56,380 bases of DNA from an uncultured Ruminococcus sp. (GTDB taxonomy: Bacteria > Bacillota > Clostridia > Oscillospirales > Ruminococcaceae), in contig UQKC01000009.1 in the NCBI GenBank assembly GCA_900541495.1, forward strand, positions 1-56,380. The letters are read 5' to 3'. The notes beneath the pieces were generated by a model that had not been told where the DNA came from, searched no databases, and saw nothing but the letters and a program-made list of their open reading frames with translations. Of the stretch, positions 43,422-51,855 are shown piece after piece (position 1 is the stretch's first letter; each line of letters starts with the position of its first letter). Position numbers and translations under genes: made by a program.

Positions 43422-43589
43422 TTAATTAAACTCGTGCATAATTTTTTCGGCTTCGCGGCGGAGAGTTTCCTCGTCTGTTATTTTGTCAACGTTTTTCATT
43501 ATCGCACCGCGGACATAATCGGGCAGCGAGCCGTAAAAAATTTTCGCTGAGCTGCTCTCCGACAAAAGCTTGTCAAGTCCTTTTTCCAT
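43422..43589 (-). CDS. small hypothetical protein, 55 aa
   Basis: Unrecognised short soluble protein, helical and charged (MEKGLDKLLSESSSAKIFYG at the start, ending REAEKIMHEFN). ATG at 43589 has a GAGGTGA ribosome binding site at ideal spacing; a longer form running back to 43643 would overlap the patatin gene and lacks such a site. It follows the patatin-like gene by 50 bases on the same strand and may be cotranscribed. Confidence 0.65.
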   Translation of the reverse strand: MEKGLDKLLSESSSAKIFYGSLPDYVRGAIMKNVDKITDEETLRREAEKIMHEFN

Positions 43590-43639
43590 TTTTATCACCT
43601 CGGGATTATTATTTCCAAGGAAATAAAAAATATACTTGC

Positions 43640-44518
43640 TCAATTGTACATATCGTACTGTGTGCCGATAAAAGCTTTGACTTCTTCAATTCTTGCAGTG
43701 CCGTCGTCATAGCCCATCTGCCACGTTTCACGAAGCTTTTCTGTGCTTTTTTCAAGGCTGTCGAGCTTTATTTTCGGGCGAAAAATAAGCGCTTTTCCGC
43801 GGCGTTCAAGCTCTCTGCAGAATTCCGTCTGACGGTTGTAAATTCTGTGACGGTCGAGCAGAAGCATTTCGATCTCGGGAAATTTTTTGCGGATAAGCTG
43901 GCTCATTATGATGTTGCCCTTGCCGCATTTTTTGACGAAACCTTCGGGCTGTGTGAGGATAATGACGTTTTTCGTGCAGCCGTCTTTTATTGCAGGCTTT
44001 ATCGGTATCGGGCAGGAAAGTCCGCCGTCATAATAGAAATTTCCGTCAAGTTCGGCAGGTGGGAAAAGTCCCGGAATAGAGCAGGACGCGCGGAGGTATT
44101 TGAAGTCCGTACCGTTTTCCAGTCCGTTTTTGCATTCAAATTTTCCCGTAGCAGCGTTGGTAACGCCTACTTTGAGCTCGCCTTTGTATTTATAAAAAGT
44201 ATCATAATCGAACGGGACGAGTTTATTCGGAATTTCGCCGAAAACAAAGTCAAGTCCGAAACAGCTTTTGCATACGCGGAAATTTCTTGCGCCGATATAT
44301 CGCTTGTCGCTGCGGTATTTATCCATAATTTCGCGGTTTCGTGCGAACTGCTTTGAAACGTAGGAAACGCCGTTCGATATGCCTGCCGAAACTCCGATAA
44401 TATATGGAAATTCAATGCCGTTTTCAAGGAAAGCGTCCATAACGCCTGCCGAATAAACGCCGCGGAATGTTCCGCCCTCAAGTACAAGTCCGACTTTATT
44501 TGTCATATTTTCGTTCAT
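43640..44518 (-). CDS. patatin-like phospholipase, 292 aa
   Basis: Ser-Asp dyad lipid acyl hydrolase. Oxyanion-hole motif EGGTFRGVY (14-22), nucleophile elbow GVSAG (42-46, Ser44) and catalytic Asp164 in YYDGG. No signal peptide, so it acts in the cytoplasm or at the inner membrane face. Length and motif order fit the bacterial RssA/YjjU-like group. GGAGC ribosome binding site before the ATG. It is followed downstream by the 55 aa protein and preceded by the lipoprotein gene after a 14-base gap. Confidence 0.94.
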   Translation of the reverse strand: MNENMTNKVGLVLEGGTFRGVYSAGVMDAFLENGIEFPYIIGVSAGISNGVSYVSKQFARNREIMDKYRSDKRYIGARNFRVCKSCFGLDFVFGEIPNKLVPFDYDTFYKYKGELKVGVTNAATGKFECKNGLENGTDFKYLRASCSIPGLFPPAELDGNFYYDGGLSCPIPIKPAIKDGCTKNVIILTQPEGFVKKCGKGNIIMSQLIRKKFPEIEMLLLDRHRIYNRQTEFCRELERRGKALIFRPKIKLDSLEKSTEKLRETWQMGYDDGTARIEEVKAFIGTQYDMYN

Positions 44519-44532
44519 ATTTCACGCTCCGT

Positions 44533-45012
44533 TTATGTTATATCGTTGTTATTTTCATCGAGAAAAAGATACTCGCTCGGGATTTCTTCATTATACCATA
44601 TAAAAGGATATTCATTTACCTCAATATTGTGAACACCGCTCGAATCGGTGATCTTCAGCGTTTTGCAGTCCTGATTATTGATGATAAAAGCATAGCCGTG
44701 CCACTGGAGTGCGGCGATATCTTTTCCGCAGTCGATAGGCTTGAAAGTTTGCTTGAATTCGCAGCCGTCGTTGGTTTCAAGACATTCCATAGGAAGATAA
44801 TAGTGCAATTGATACTCATTTCCCGAGATGAACCAGAGCAGGGAATAGCTGTCGTTTTGGCATTTTCCTGCAAAGCTTATATCGGTATTTTCGGCGTCAG
44901 AGATAGGAATTTCTTTTCGTGCTTTTTTGATAAGGTCATCTGTGGTTTCCATTTTTCCGCAGGCGGATAATAAAAGGACAGATGCAAGTATCGCAAAGAG
45001 AAGCTTTTTCAT
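44533..45012 (-). CDS. putative lipoprotein, 159 aa
   Basis: Signal peptide MKKLLFAILASVLLLSAC with lipobox LSAC (Cys18), followed by a 140-residue extracellular domain that I do not recognise (four cysteines after the lipobox, aromatic-rich). GGAGG lies six bases before the ATG. Probably cotranscribed with the patatin-like gene downstream; a surface-anchored protein of unknown function. Confidence 0.8.
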   Translation of the reverse strand: MKKLLFAILASVLLLSACGKMETTDDLIKKARKEIPISDAENTDISFAGKCQNDSYSLLWFISGNEYQLHYYLPMECLETNDGCEFKQTFKPIDCGKDIAALQWHGYAFIINNQDCKTLKITDSSGVHNIEVNEYPFIWYNEEIPSEYLFLDENNNDIT

Positions 45013-45042
45013 TGTGTTCCTCCAAAATCAGGGCATTTGTAA

Positions 45043-45078
45043 AAAATAAGACCTATTCATAGGAATAAGTCTTATCGT
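45043..45078 (-). terminator. terminator of the coiled-coil gene
   Basis: On the minus strand ATAAGAC..GTCTTAT with an inner CCTAT/ATAGG pairing, followed by TTTTTT. It lies just after the stop of the coiled-coil gene. Confidence 0.6.
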
Positions 45079-45081
45079 ATT

Positions 45082-45618
45082 TTAACCGTGTGATTTCATC
45101 TTTTCAAGTCCGAAGAGGACTTCATTTATAGCAAAGTTATCCTTGAGGTCACGGACATCATTTTCGATAACAACAAGGCGACCCGAATTCTGTACCTGCA
45201 TTTCAGTAAGTGTTCTGATAGCAGGCGAAACCTCATTTTCAAGTGTGATCTTGATGCTCTTGACATCTTTTTCGAGGGTATCCTGTTTCGCTTCAACGTT
45301 ATCCAGCTTTTTATCAAAGTTGTCCTGTCTGCTTTCAAAGCCAGCCATTCTTTCATCGAACTTATCCTGTCTGCTTTCAAAGCCAGCCATTCTTTCATCG
45401 AACTTATCCTGTCTGTCAAGCATTTCACGCTGATTGTTTTGCAGTTCCGTAATATCAGAACGCATTTCGTTCATTTCGGAACGCATTTCATTGATTTCCA
45501 AGTGGATACCATTGATATCCGTGCGCATTTCGCTGATATCCGTGCGTATATCATTTATGTCTGCGCGTGTTTTTTTCTGTTCTTCAAGTATTTGCAGTAA
45601 AATTTCTTCCGTATTCAT
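45082..45618 (-). CDS. coiled-coil protein with tandem repeats, 178 aa
   Basis: Almost entirely coiled coil. Residues 1-60 repeat a DIxxMRxDI-type heptad; residues about 69-110 carry tandem 14-residue units RQDKFDERMAGFES, two of them identical at DNA level (45324-45365 and 45366-45407), then a diverged third. The C-terminal 60 residues (ending GLEKMKSHG) are less regular. No signal or membrane segment. GGAGG-type ribosome binding site upstream of the ATG. Such proteins act as scaffolds or oligomerisation devices; no specific function can be given. Length polymorphism between strains is likely. Confidence 0.8.
   Translation of the reverse strand: MNTEEILLQILEEQKKTRADINDIRTDISEMRTDINGIHLEINEMRSEMNEMRSDITELQNNQREMLDRQDKFDERMAGFESRQDKFDERMAGFESRQDNFDKKLDNVEAKQDTLEKDVKSIKITLENEVSPAIRTLTEMQVQNSGRLVVIENDVRDLKDNFAINEVLFGLEKMKSHG
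45324..45407 (-). repeat. 42-bp perfect tandem duplication
   Basis: Two identical 42-bp units inside the coiled-coil gene, in frame (14 codons each), indicating a recent duplication or slippage event. Confidence 0.9.
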
Positions 45619-45704
45619 TCCGTTCAGCCTCCAGTAGAAATATTATACACCAAGGCTTGTTCGTTTGTCAAGGGTCGGAAAAATATTCGGCATATTGCCA
45701 AGTC

Positions 45705-45733
45705 TTGAAATCTGAGCGGAAATATGATATAAT
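45705..45733 (+). promoter_or_regulatory. sigma-A promoter of the C39-like peptidase gene
   Basis: TTGAAA (45705-45710), 17-base spacer, TATAAT (45728-45733), 29 bases before the start codon. Confidence 0.75.
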
Positions 45734-45762
45734 ATGTTAAAGTTTTTTGAAAGGACGGGAAA

Positions 45763-46617
45763 ATGCGGTACAAGGCTATTATTGCTGCACTGACGGTCGG
45801 ACTTGCGGCGGCTGCGGTCTGCGCGGATTATTTTGTAACAAATGAAAAATTCAGTGAGCGCATCGCCGAGAATGACAAGTACACGCTTCTCGGTGCTGAC
45901 CCTCACGCGCTTTACGGCGGTTTCACTGTGGAGGAGCTTGGGGAGAATTATGATAAGCCGTCCGCACTTTTGGGGAAGGTATCGGTCGATGTGCCGCTGA
46001 TAGATCAATACCCCGAACTGCCCGTTGGCTGTGAGCCGTCCTGCGCGGCGGCGGTTTTGCAGATGCTTGGATTTGAAACGGACAAGCTTGATTTTACCGA
46101 TAATTACCTCGGCTGGGACGATAATTTTTACTATGACAAGCACAAGCAGTCGCACGGACCTGACCCGAGAAAAGTTTTTGCGGGAGATCCTTACAAGTGG
46201 GGTTATGGCTGCACAAGCGAGGTGCTTGCCGAGTCGATGAACCGCTTTTTTGATGAAAAAGCACCGTCCTCTGTGGAATACCGTGCTATGGCGCTTGATG
46301 AAGACCTTAACTCGGCGGATATAGAAAAGCTGCTTGATGAGGGTGTCCCTATAATAGTATGGGCGACGATCGATATGAAGCCGCTCAACTACCGCAAGCC
46401 GTCCGAGTGGTACATAGACGGCACGGCGGAGAAATACACTTGGTATGGCAACTCGCACACGCTCGTTCTGTGCGGATATGACACGAACTGCTACTACTTT
46501 ATGGACCCGAACGGAAAAAAGGACATCACGGCATATATGAAGACCTCGTTCCTCAACCGATTTGAGGACAACGGGTTTCAGGCGGTTGTGGTGAAGATCA
46601 CTAAATTTAATGCGTAA
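45763..46617 (+). CDS. secreted or anchored C39-like cysteine peptidase, 284 aa
   Basis: N-terminal hydrophobic segment (about 4-24) targets it to the membrane or exterior. The domain at 75-280 has the peptidase C39_2 pattern: VDVPLIDQYPELPVGCEPSC with nucleophile Cys90, His232 in GNSHTLVLCGYD and Asp248 in FMDPNG. The family acts extracellularly on unknown substrates, often cell-wall or peptide. AAAGGACGGG ribosome binding site seven bases before ATG. Single gene with its own promoter; converges on the membrane protein gene with a bidirectional terminator between them. Confidence 0.88.
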   Translation: MRYKAIIAALTVGLAAAAVCADYFVTNEKFSERIAENDKYTLLGADPHALYGGFTVEELGENYDKPSALLGKVSVDVPLIDQYPELPVGCEPSCAAAVLQMLGFETDKLDFTDNYLGWDDNFYYDKHKQSHGPDPRKVFAGDPYKWGYGCTSEVLAESMNRFFDEKAPSSVEYRAMALDEDLNSADIEKLLDEGVPIIVWATIDMKPLNYRKPSEWYIDGTAEKYTWYGNSHTLVLCGYDTNCYYFMDPNGKKDITAYMKTSFLNRFEDNGFQAVVVKITKFNA

Positions 46618-46751
46618 TTCGTAATGCGTAATTATTTTCGTAAATTCGTAAATCTTATAATAATTATTCACTTATATAAAAAGAGTTGCTGTCACGAAAG
46701 ATACCGCGACAGCAACTCTTTTTATATTTCTATCAGATCAGCGAAGCCAAA
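46618..46751. terminator. bidirectional terminator within a palindromic spacer
   Basis: Core AAAAAGAGTTGCTGTC (46678-46693) and GACAGCAACTCTTTTT (46708-46723) are perfect 16-base arms. They are bracketed by AATTCGTAATGCGTAATTAT at left and AATTACGCATTGATCAAT at right, the outer arms of the nested spacer family. The REP-like middle arms are missing in this copy. Confidence 0.8.
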
Positions 46752-47294
46752 TTACGCATTGATCAATAGTTTCAGCCATACCACTGCAAGGGTTATATAG
46801 AGGGCATCGGAGGCGAGGGTATAGATTACTGCTGTTATTACCTTGACTTTGGTGCTGACGAGTGGTTTTTCCTTTACTCTTTTTATGTTTGACGGTGGGT
46901 TTGGTTTTGAGATGAGGAACAGCAGGACGGTCACGAGGGTATGCCCAATAGTGGTTATTATCCAGAGGTAAGGCATATTGTAACGGAACGCTGCAAAGAG
47001 GAAGAACATTCCTATTTGGAAAACTGCGTTGCTGATGAGGGTGAGTAGTGCGGAGATATTCTGTCGTGTTACAAGGCTGAACAGCCAGCCGAACGCACAG
47101 CTCAAAATTACAGAGATAAGTGTGAGGGCAACATAGCTGCCTGCGGTGGAATCGACAAGGAGTGAGAACACTTCCATTGGGTAGGCGAATCCTGCAACTG
47201 CGAGCAGGGCGGCGATGATGACCGCGCCGAGGGCGATGAAGCCTTTTTTTCTTACGGTGAATTTGCTGTCGAACTTTTCGATGAATTTTAACAT
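46752..47294 (-). CDS. hypothetical polytopic membrane protein, 180 aa
   Basis: Not recognised. About five transmembrane helices (approximate residues 18-45, 54-75, 83-103, 108-128, 150-175) with short loops and a basic loop RVKEKPLVSTK. GGAGGAAC ribosome binding site before the ATG. No domain or partner suggests a function. It is downstream of the LysR gene on the same strand but separated by a hairpin. Confidence 0.75.
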   Translation of the reverse strand: MLKFIEKFDSKFTVRKKGFIALGAVIIAALLAVAGFAYPMEVFSLLVDSTAGSYVALTLISVILSCAFGWLFSLVTRQNISALLTLISNAVFQIGMFFLFAAFRYNMPYLWIITTIGHTLVTVLLFLISKPNPPSNIKRVKEKPLVSTKVKVITAVIYTLASDALYITLAVVWLKLLINA

Positions 47295-47314
47295 AGTTCC
47301 TCCGTTTGGGTCTT

Positions 47315-47353
47315 AAACGGCTGCCGATCTTTTATGTTCGGCAGCCGTTTTTG
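47315..47353. terminator. strong hairpin between the LysR and membrane protein genes
   Basis: AAACGGCTGCCGA (47315-47327) and TCGGCAGCCGTTT (47338-47350), perfect 13-base arms. It could end the LysR transcript on the minus strand (short T tract) or act on the plus strand (longer T tract). A REP-like GGGACGGGAAACCCTTTCCCC lies at about 47461-47481. Confidence 0.6.
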
Positions 47354-47536
47354 TTTTATATTGTTAAGGGGTATATACGCGGTGTTTCAGCAAGTTATTT
47401 TAAAAAAGCCATTGCAGGGAGCGGTCACTGTTTTGCTCTGTTTAATTGTATCGGTGACTGCGGGACGGGAAACCCTTTCCCCTATGGTAAGATGTGGTGA
47501 TATTAAATTTTGCAAAAAAACGCCTGTGCAGTTTTA

Positions 47537-48463
47537 TCAATACAATTCTTTAAGAGAATCACGGACGCGCTTTACTTCTTCGAGAAAGGCTTTATCGAGG
47601 TCGGTCTGCTTATAGTGCTTCGGCATAACGAGGAGATCTTTGCCCCTTGAATGGTCGTCCGAGCAGCAGCGCTGGACAAGGCGGAAATGGTGGAGCTGGC
47701 TGTCGGTGAACGGTGACACCCACATATACGAACGTGGGACATTATCGAGCAGGTCGAACTGGCTTCCGCGGTCGTACACGAAGATACGGCTATGCTCGGC
47801 TTCGTTATTCTTTTTGAGGTAGCTGGACGAGAGGTAGGGGACGGTGGAGTCGCCCTGAACTATTTCGATATAGCCGTTGAGGTCGGCAGTGCTGAAGTTT
47901 TCGGCTTTTGCAAGCTCGTCCTTTTCGGCGAGGAGAGCGACATACGGAAAGTTCCATATTTCCTCATAGTAGAGGTCTTTATCGCGGAGAAGCGAGAGGA
48001 AAAAGTCCTCGAATTCTTCCCTGAATCGTATAACGGCATAGGAATACTCGCCGTCGGCAAGACCGTTGAGGGCGCTGATAGCGTTCGTTTCGCGGAAATT
48101 CATTGCGAGCTTTTCGCCGCGGTCGAGCGAATTTATGAAATTTGAAAAGGCGTGTGCGATATACGATGCTCGGGGGATAGCTATTTTAAAGGTCGTGAGC
48201 TCGGAGTCCTCGGGTTTGAGGATAGTTTCCATTTTTTCAAGCTGTGAGATGATAGTTTTCGCACACTCGAGGAAAGCCATACCCTTTTCGGTGGGCTCGA
48301 CTCCCTTTGAGATACGCTTGAAAATGGGAGAACCGAATTCCGTTTCGACCTCCTTTATTGCTTTGCTGAGGTTCGGCTGCCCCATAAAAAGGTTGGAGGC
48401 GGCTTTTGTGATAGAGCCGGTTTTTTCGACTTCTACCAGATATTTTAGGTGCATAAGATTCAT
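47537..48463 (-). CDS. LysR-family transcriptional regulator, 308 aa
   Basis: N-terminal winged helix-turn-helix (1-60; MHLKYLVEVEKTGSITKAAS and MGQPNLSKAIKEVE) and a C-terminal effector domain (about 90-300). The family usually controls a divergent neighbour, which here is the phage packaging gene cluster beginning at 48785, though a link is speculative. Start taken at ATG 48463; an upstream TTG at 48484 would add seven residues and an internal ATG three codons on is also possible. The effector is unknown. Confidence 0.9.
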   Translation of the reverse strand: MNLMHLKYLVEVEKTGSITKAASNLFMGQPNLSKAIKEVETEFGSPIFKRISKGVEPTEKGMAFLECAKTIISQLEKMETILKPEDSELTTFKIAIPRASYIAHAFSNFINSLDRGEKLAMNFRETNAISALNGLADGEYSYAVIRFREEFEDFFLSLLRDKDLYYEEIWNFPYVALLAEKDELAKAENFSTADLNGYIEIVQGDSTVPYLSSSYLKKNNEAEHSRIFVYDRGSQFDLLDNVPRSYMWVSPFTDSQLHHFRLVQRCCSDDHSRGKDLLVMPKHYKQTDLDKAFLEEVKRVRDSLKELY

Positions 48464-48784
48464 ATTTTTACACTCATTCCCCAATATTTTTCACGAAAGT
48501 GATATTCCTTTTTTGTTCGCAAGTACACACAAATTATATATATCATATTATAGCATTTAGCAAAGTAAAATTAATTAAGAATATATAAATATAATATTAA
48601 TAAATTGTGTTGCATTGCGGCGAAAAGGGGTGATTTTAGGCTTTTTGTTGCAGTTAGACAAAAAAGTCGTTTTTTGAGGGTGAAAATAGGGCCTGTTCTT
48701 GTGCAAAATGCAATAAAAAGATGTGATTGTATGTTAGTATGGGTTTGTGCTATGATTTAGTCACGGAAAGGGGGTGAGAAGAAA
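48464..48784. promoter_or_regulatory. divergent region between the LysR gene and the phage module
   Basis: AT-rich, 321 bases. A possible promoter for the phage genes is TTGTAT (48727-48732), 18-base spacer, TATGAT (48751-48756). The first half has runs such as TTATATATATCATATTATAG that could hold LysR binding sites or the minus-strand promoter. No integrase, repressor or tRNA-like attachment site is visible. Confidence 0.45.
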
Positions 48785-49231
48785 ATGAAGAGCAAAAGTT
48801 ATCCGATATTCCGAAGCGCAGAGGAGATAAATTCTAAGATAGAGCGTTATTTTCGCTCGTGTGAGCCTGTGCAGGCGGTCGATGATGAGTGTGCGCCGAT
48901 GTTTGACAAGAACGGTGCGCCCGTTTATGCTGTGCAGGAAGTTCCGCTGACCGTTTCGGGGTTGGCTATTGCGCTTGGGTTCGGGTCGAGGGAGGAGCTT
49001 TTGTCCTATCGCGGCAAGCCTTTTGCGGAGAATGCGATACACTCGGCTTTGCTTCGCATTGAAAATTATGCGGAGGAGAGGCTGTTCGACAAGGGGCAGT
49101 CCTCGGGGGCGAAGTATTTTCTCGAGGGGAATTTCAAGGCTTGGAGCGAGGACGGGGACGGAGAAAACGACACGATACGCCGTCTTGACGAGGTGCTTGA
49201 AACGCTCGACAGGACGATGAGGGGAGGTTAG
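48785..49231 (+). CDS. phage terminase small subunit, 148 aa
   Basis: DNA-recognition subunit of the packaging motor. The central region with VPLTVSGLAIALGFGSREEL (about 57-76) and SSGAKYFLEGNFKAW (about 105-119) is typical of small terminases of Firmicutes phages. AAGGGGGTGAG ribosome binding site before ATG. First gene of a tightly packed set; its stop TAG is followed after four bases by the large-subunit frame. Confidence 0.9.
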   Translation: MKSKSYPIFRSAEEINSKIERYFRSCEPVQAVDDECAPMFDKNGAPVYAVQEVPLTVSGLAIALGFGSREELLSYRGKPFAENAIHSALLRIENYAEERLFDKGQSSGAKYFLEGNFKAWSEDGDGENDTIRRLDEVLETLDRTMRGG

Positions 49232-49235
49232 CGTT

Positions 49236-50456
49236 ATTTTCACGGAAAAGCAGCGTTATGTATGGAAACACACGGTCGGCGAATTCCACCGCTGGAATAT
49301 TTCATACGGGGCAACGAGATCGGGAAAGACGTATCTTGACTACTACCGCATACCGTATAGGATACGCCGTGCGCCCGAGGGGCTGATACTTCTTATAGGC
49401 AACACGCAGGGGACGCTTGAACGAAACATTATTGAGCCGATGCGGAATATCTGGGGCAGCAGTTTGGTCGGAAATTTATCCGCTTCGGGGAAGATAACCT
49501 TATTCGGGCGGGAATGCTATGCTATCGGTGCTGACAAGGTGGGGCAGGTATCGAAGCTCCAAGGTGCGGGTGCGGCTTACTGCTACGGTGACGAGATAAC
49601 GACATGGGCAGAACCCGTATTCCAGATGTTGAAATCACGTTTGGACAAGCCTAACGCCTGTTTTGACGGGACGTGCAATCCTGACTCGCCGTCGCACTGG
49701 TTTCACAAATTTCTGGAGAGTGACGCTGACATTTTCAGTATGCGCTTCACCATTGACGACAACAAATTTCTGACGGAAAGCTTTGTGGAAAACCTAAAGC
49801 GCGAATACTCGGGGACGGTTTACTATGACCGGTTTATCCTTGGGTTATGGCGCGCTTCGCAGGGAGTTATATACCGCAGTTTTGCGGATTCGCCCGAGAG
49901 GTTCATCATCGATGAAGAGCCGAGCGACATTATGTACTGCGTGGCTGGGCTTGATTTCGGCGGAAACGGTTCGGCACATGCGCTCAATCTGACTGGGATG
50001 ACGAAAGGTCTGGGGAAGGTCGTGACGCTCGGTGAATGGTACTCGAAGTCGGAGCTTACGCCGAACGAGCTGGAAAAGTGCGTATGTGATTTTCTTGAAA
50101 AGGCTTTGCAGAAGTATCGGATAACGGAGCTTTTCTGCGACAGTGCGGAGCAGGTGCTTATCCGAGGGATAGCGAGGGAATGTGCGCGCAGGCATTTGCC
50201 GATAGCGGTGCGGAATGCGAAAAAGGGCAGGATAACCGACCGTATCCGTTTTTACTGCGGATTAATGGGGACGGAGCGATACGCTGTGATGCGCTCCTGC
50301 GTTCACACGATCGAGGCTTTCTCCGAGGCGGTATGGTCGGAGGAGGGGAGCGGTATCCGTCTTGATAATGGAAGTGTCAACATTGACAGTCTTGACGCGC
50401 AGGAATACTCGACGGAGGCGCTTATGAAAAGTATTATTGACAATGGGGGGATTTGA
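49236..50456 (+). CDS. phage terminase large subunit, noncanonical start
   Basis: ATPase/nuclease of the packaging motor, PBSX-like, about 406 aa. Walker A GATRSGKT (26-33), Walker B region YCYGDEITTW (D120, E121), and a nuclease domain with YCVAGLDFGGNGSAH and ELFCDSAEQ. The frame is open from 49221 but contains no ATG, GTG or TTG before the Walker A. The likely start is ATT at 49236 (protein beginning IFTEKQRYVWK), eight bases after a perfect GGGGAGG at 49221-49227. The first ATG (49440) would remove the ATPase site. Overlaps the portal gene by one base. Confidence 0.9.
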   Translation: MFTEKQRYVWKHTVGEFHRWNISYGATRSGKTYLDYYRIPYRIRRAPEGLILLIGNTQGTLERNIIEPMRNIWGSSLVGNLSASGKITLFGRECYAIGADKVGQVSKLQGAGAAYCYGDEITTWAEPVFQMLKSRLDKPNACFDGTCNPDSPSHWFHKFLESDADIFSMRFTIDDNKFLTESFVENLKREYSGTVYYDRFILGLWRASQGVIYRSFADSPERFIIDEEPSDIMYCVAGLDFGGNGSAHALNLTGMTKGLGKVVTLGEWYSKSELTPNELEKCVCDFLEKALQKYRITELFCDSAEQVLIRGIARECARRHLPIAVRNAKKGRITDRIRFYCGLMGTERYAVMRSCVHTIEAFSEAVWSEEGSGIRLDNGSVNIDSLDAQEYSTEALMKSIIDNGGI

Positions 50457-51853
50457 TGAATGGATCGGAAGATGTGAGCAGGGTTTTTCACAAGGGCGGA
50501 AATGCGGAGCTTCGGCGATACTATGCTTCGGCAGAGAATTGGCGGCGGATTTACAGTGGTGAGCCTGAATGGAAAACAGTGAAAAAGTCCGGCTTATACC
50601 GAGGCGGCACACGGAGAATGAATATGCTCGGGACGGCAAAGGTGCTTTGCGACCGTTTTGCATCGGGGGTAATGGCTGAGAAGCCGAGCCTTGTTTTCGC
50701 TGACGAAAAAGTCGGCGAATATGTTGGAAAAGTGCTTGAGGAGAGCGGCTTCCGGGCGAAGCTGGCGGAGCGTTTGCCTTATGCATTTGCAATGGGAGGC
50801 TGTGTATTTCGCCCGTACATAAACTCGGGGAAGATAGGCATTGACATTGTTATCGGGAACAGTTTCGTTCCGCTCGAATGGGACGATAATGGAGTGACGG
50901 CGGCTTGCTTCCGCAGTTCGCTGGTGAGGAACGGTTCACGCTACACCTTGCTTGAAAAGCGTGGGAATGAAAATGGTATGGCTGTTTCGGAGCACAGGCT
51001 TTTCTGTGCAAAGGACGGGGCGGCATACGAAGCTTCGGCGGAATGTTCGCTTTCGGAGGTTTATCCCGAGCTTAAAACGAGGGTGGAATATGACGGAGTT
51101 GACAGTAAGCTGTTCTCGGTGTTCAGGGTATTCGGGGCGAACAATCTTTATCCCGAGATTCCGCTCGGCATTTCTGTATTTGCAAATGCGGCTGACACGC
51201 TTCGGGCGCTTGATGTGGCGTTTGACAGCTTTGCGCGCGAATTCATTCTCGGCAAGAAGAGGATAATCGTACCGAGCAGCTGTGTTCAGACGGTAGTTGA
51301 CATTGCGACGGGCGAACAGCGGCAGTATTTTGATGCTGATGATGAAGCTTATGTTGCGCTCAAATGTGATGAGGAGAGTGAACTGAAAATTACCGACAAC
51401 ACGGTGGAGCTTCGTGTGGACGAGCATATCAAGGCGATAAATGCGCTGTTGAACATACTCTGTTTTCAGACGGGGTTATCGTCGGGGACGTTCTCCTTTG
51501 ATGTGAATGAGGGGGTCAAGACTGCGACGGAGATAATCTCGCGCGACAGCAGGACGGCGGAAACCATACGCGTTCAGCAGAGTGCGCTCGGCGGTGCGAT
51601 AGCGGAGCTTGTGCGCGAAATTGCGCTGCTCGGGGAATATCTTGGCGAGATCGAAAAGTCAGACACAACGGTAGAAGTGCTTTGGCAGGACGGGATCATC
51701 ACGGACGAGAACACGCTCATCGAGAACAGTGTCAAGCTTGTACAGAGCGGCTTAAAGTCGAGGGTAACGGCGATAATGGAACTGCAGAGATGCAGTTACG
51801 AGGACGCTGTGAAAGAGTACGAGCGCATTATGAAAGAGGAAAGGGGCAATTAA
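50456..51853 (+). CDS. phage portal protein, 465 aa
   Basis: Forms the dodecameric DNA entry ring at one capsid vertex. The sequence fits the SPP1 gp6-like portal group: NAELRRYYASAENWRRIYSG near the start, an internal NMLGTAKVLCDRFASGVMAE, and a helical C-terminal half with TATEIISRDSRTAETI and a Glu-rich tail. ATG overlaps the terminase stop (TGATG) with GGGGGG upstream. Position after the terminase supports the call. Confidence 0.88.
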   Translation: MNGSEDVSRVFHKGGNAELRRYYASAENWRRIYSGEPEWKTVKKSGLYRGGTRRMNMLGTAKVLCDRFASGVMAEKPSLVFADEKVGEYVGKVLEESGFRAKLAERLPYAFAMGGCVFRPYINSGKIGIDIVIGNSFVPLEWDDNGVTAACFRSSLVRNGSRYTLLEKRGNENGMAVSEHRLFCAKDGAAYEASAECSLSEVYPELKTRVEYDGVDSKLFSVFRVFGANNLYPEIPLGISVFANAADTLRALDVAFDSFAREFILGKKRIIVPSSCVQTVVDIATGEQRQYFDADDEAYVALKCDEESELKITDNTVELRVDEHIKAINALLNILCFQTGLSSGTFSFDVNEGVKTATEIISRDSRTAETIRVQQSALGGAIAELVREIALLGEYLGEIEKSDTTVEVLWQDGIITDENTLIENSVKLVQSGLKSRVTAIMELQRCSYEDAVKEYERIMKEERGN

Positions 51854-51855
51854 AA

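Noticed and set aside
45643..46671. 342-codon open frame antisense to the C39-like peptidase gene
   Set aside because: Arg/Val-rich shadow; the plus strand has promoter, ribosome binding site and catalytic residues.
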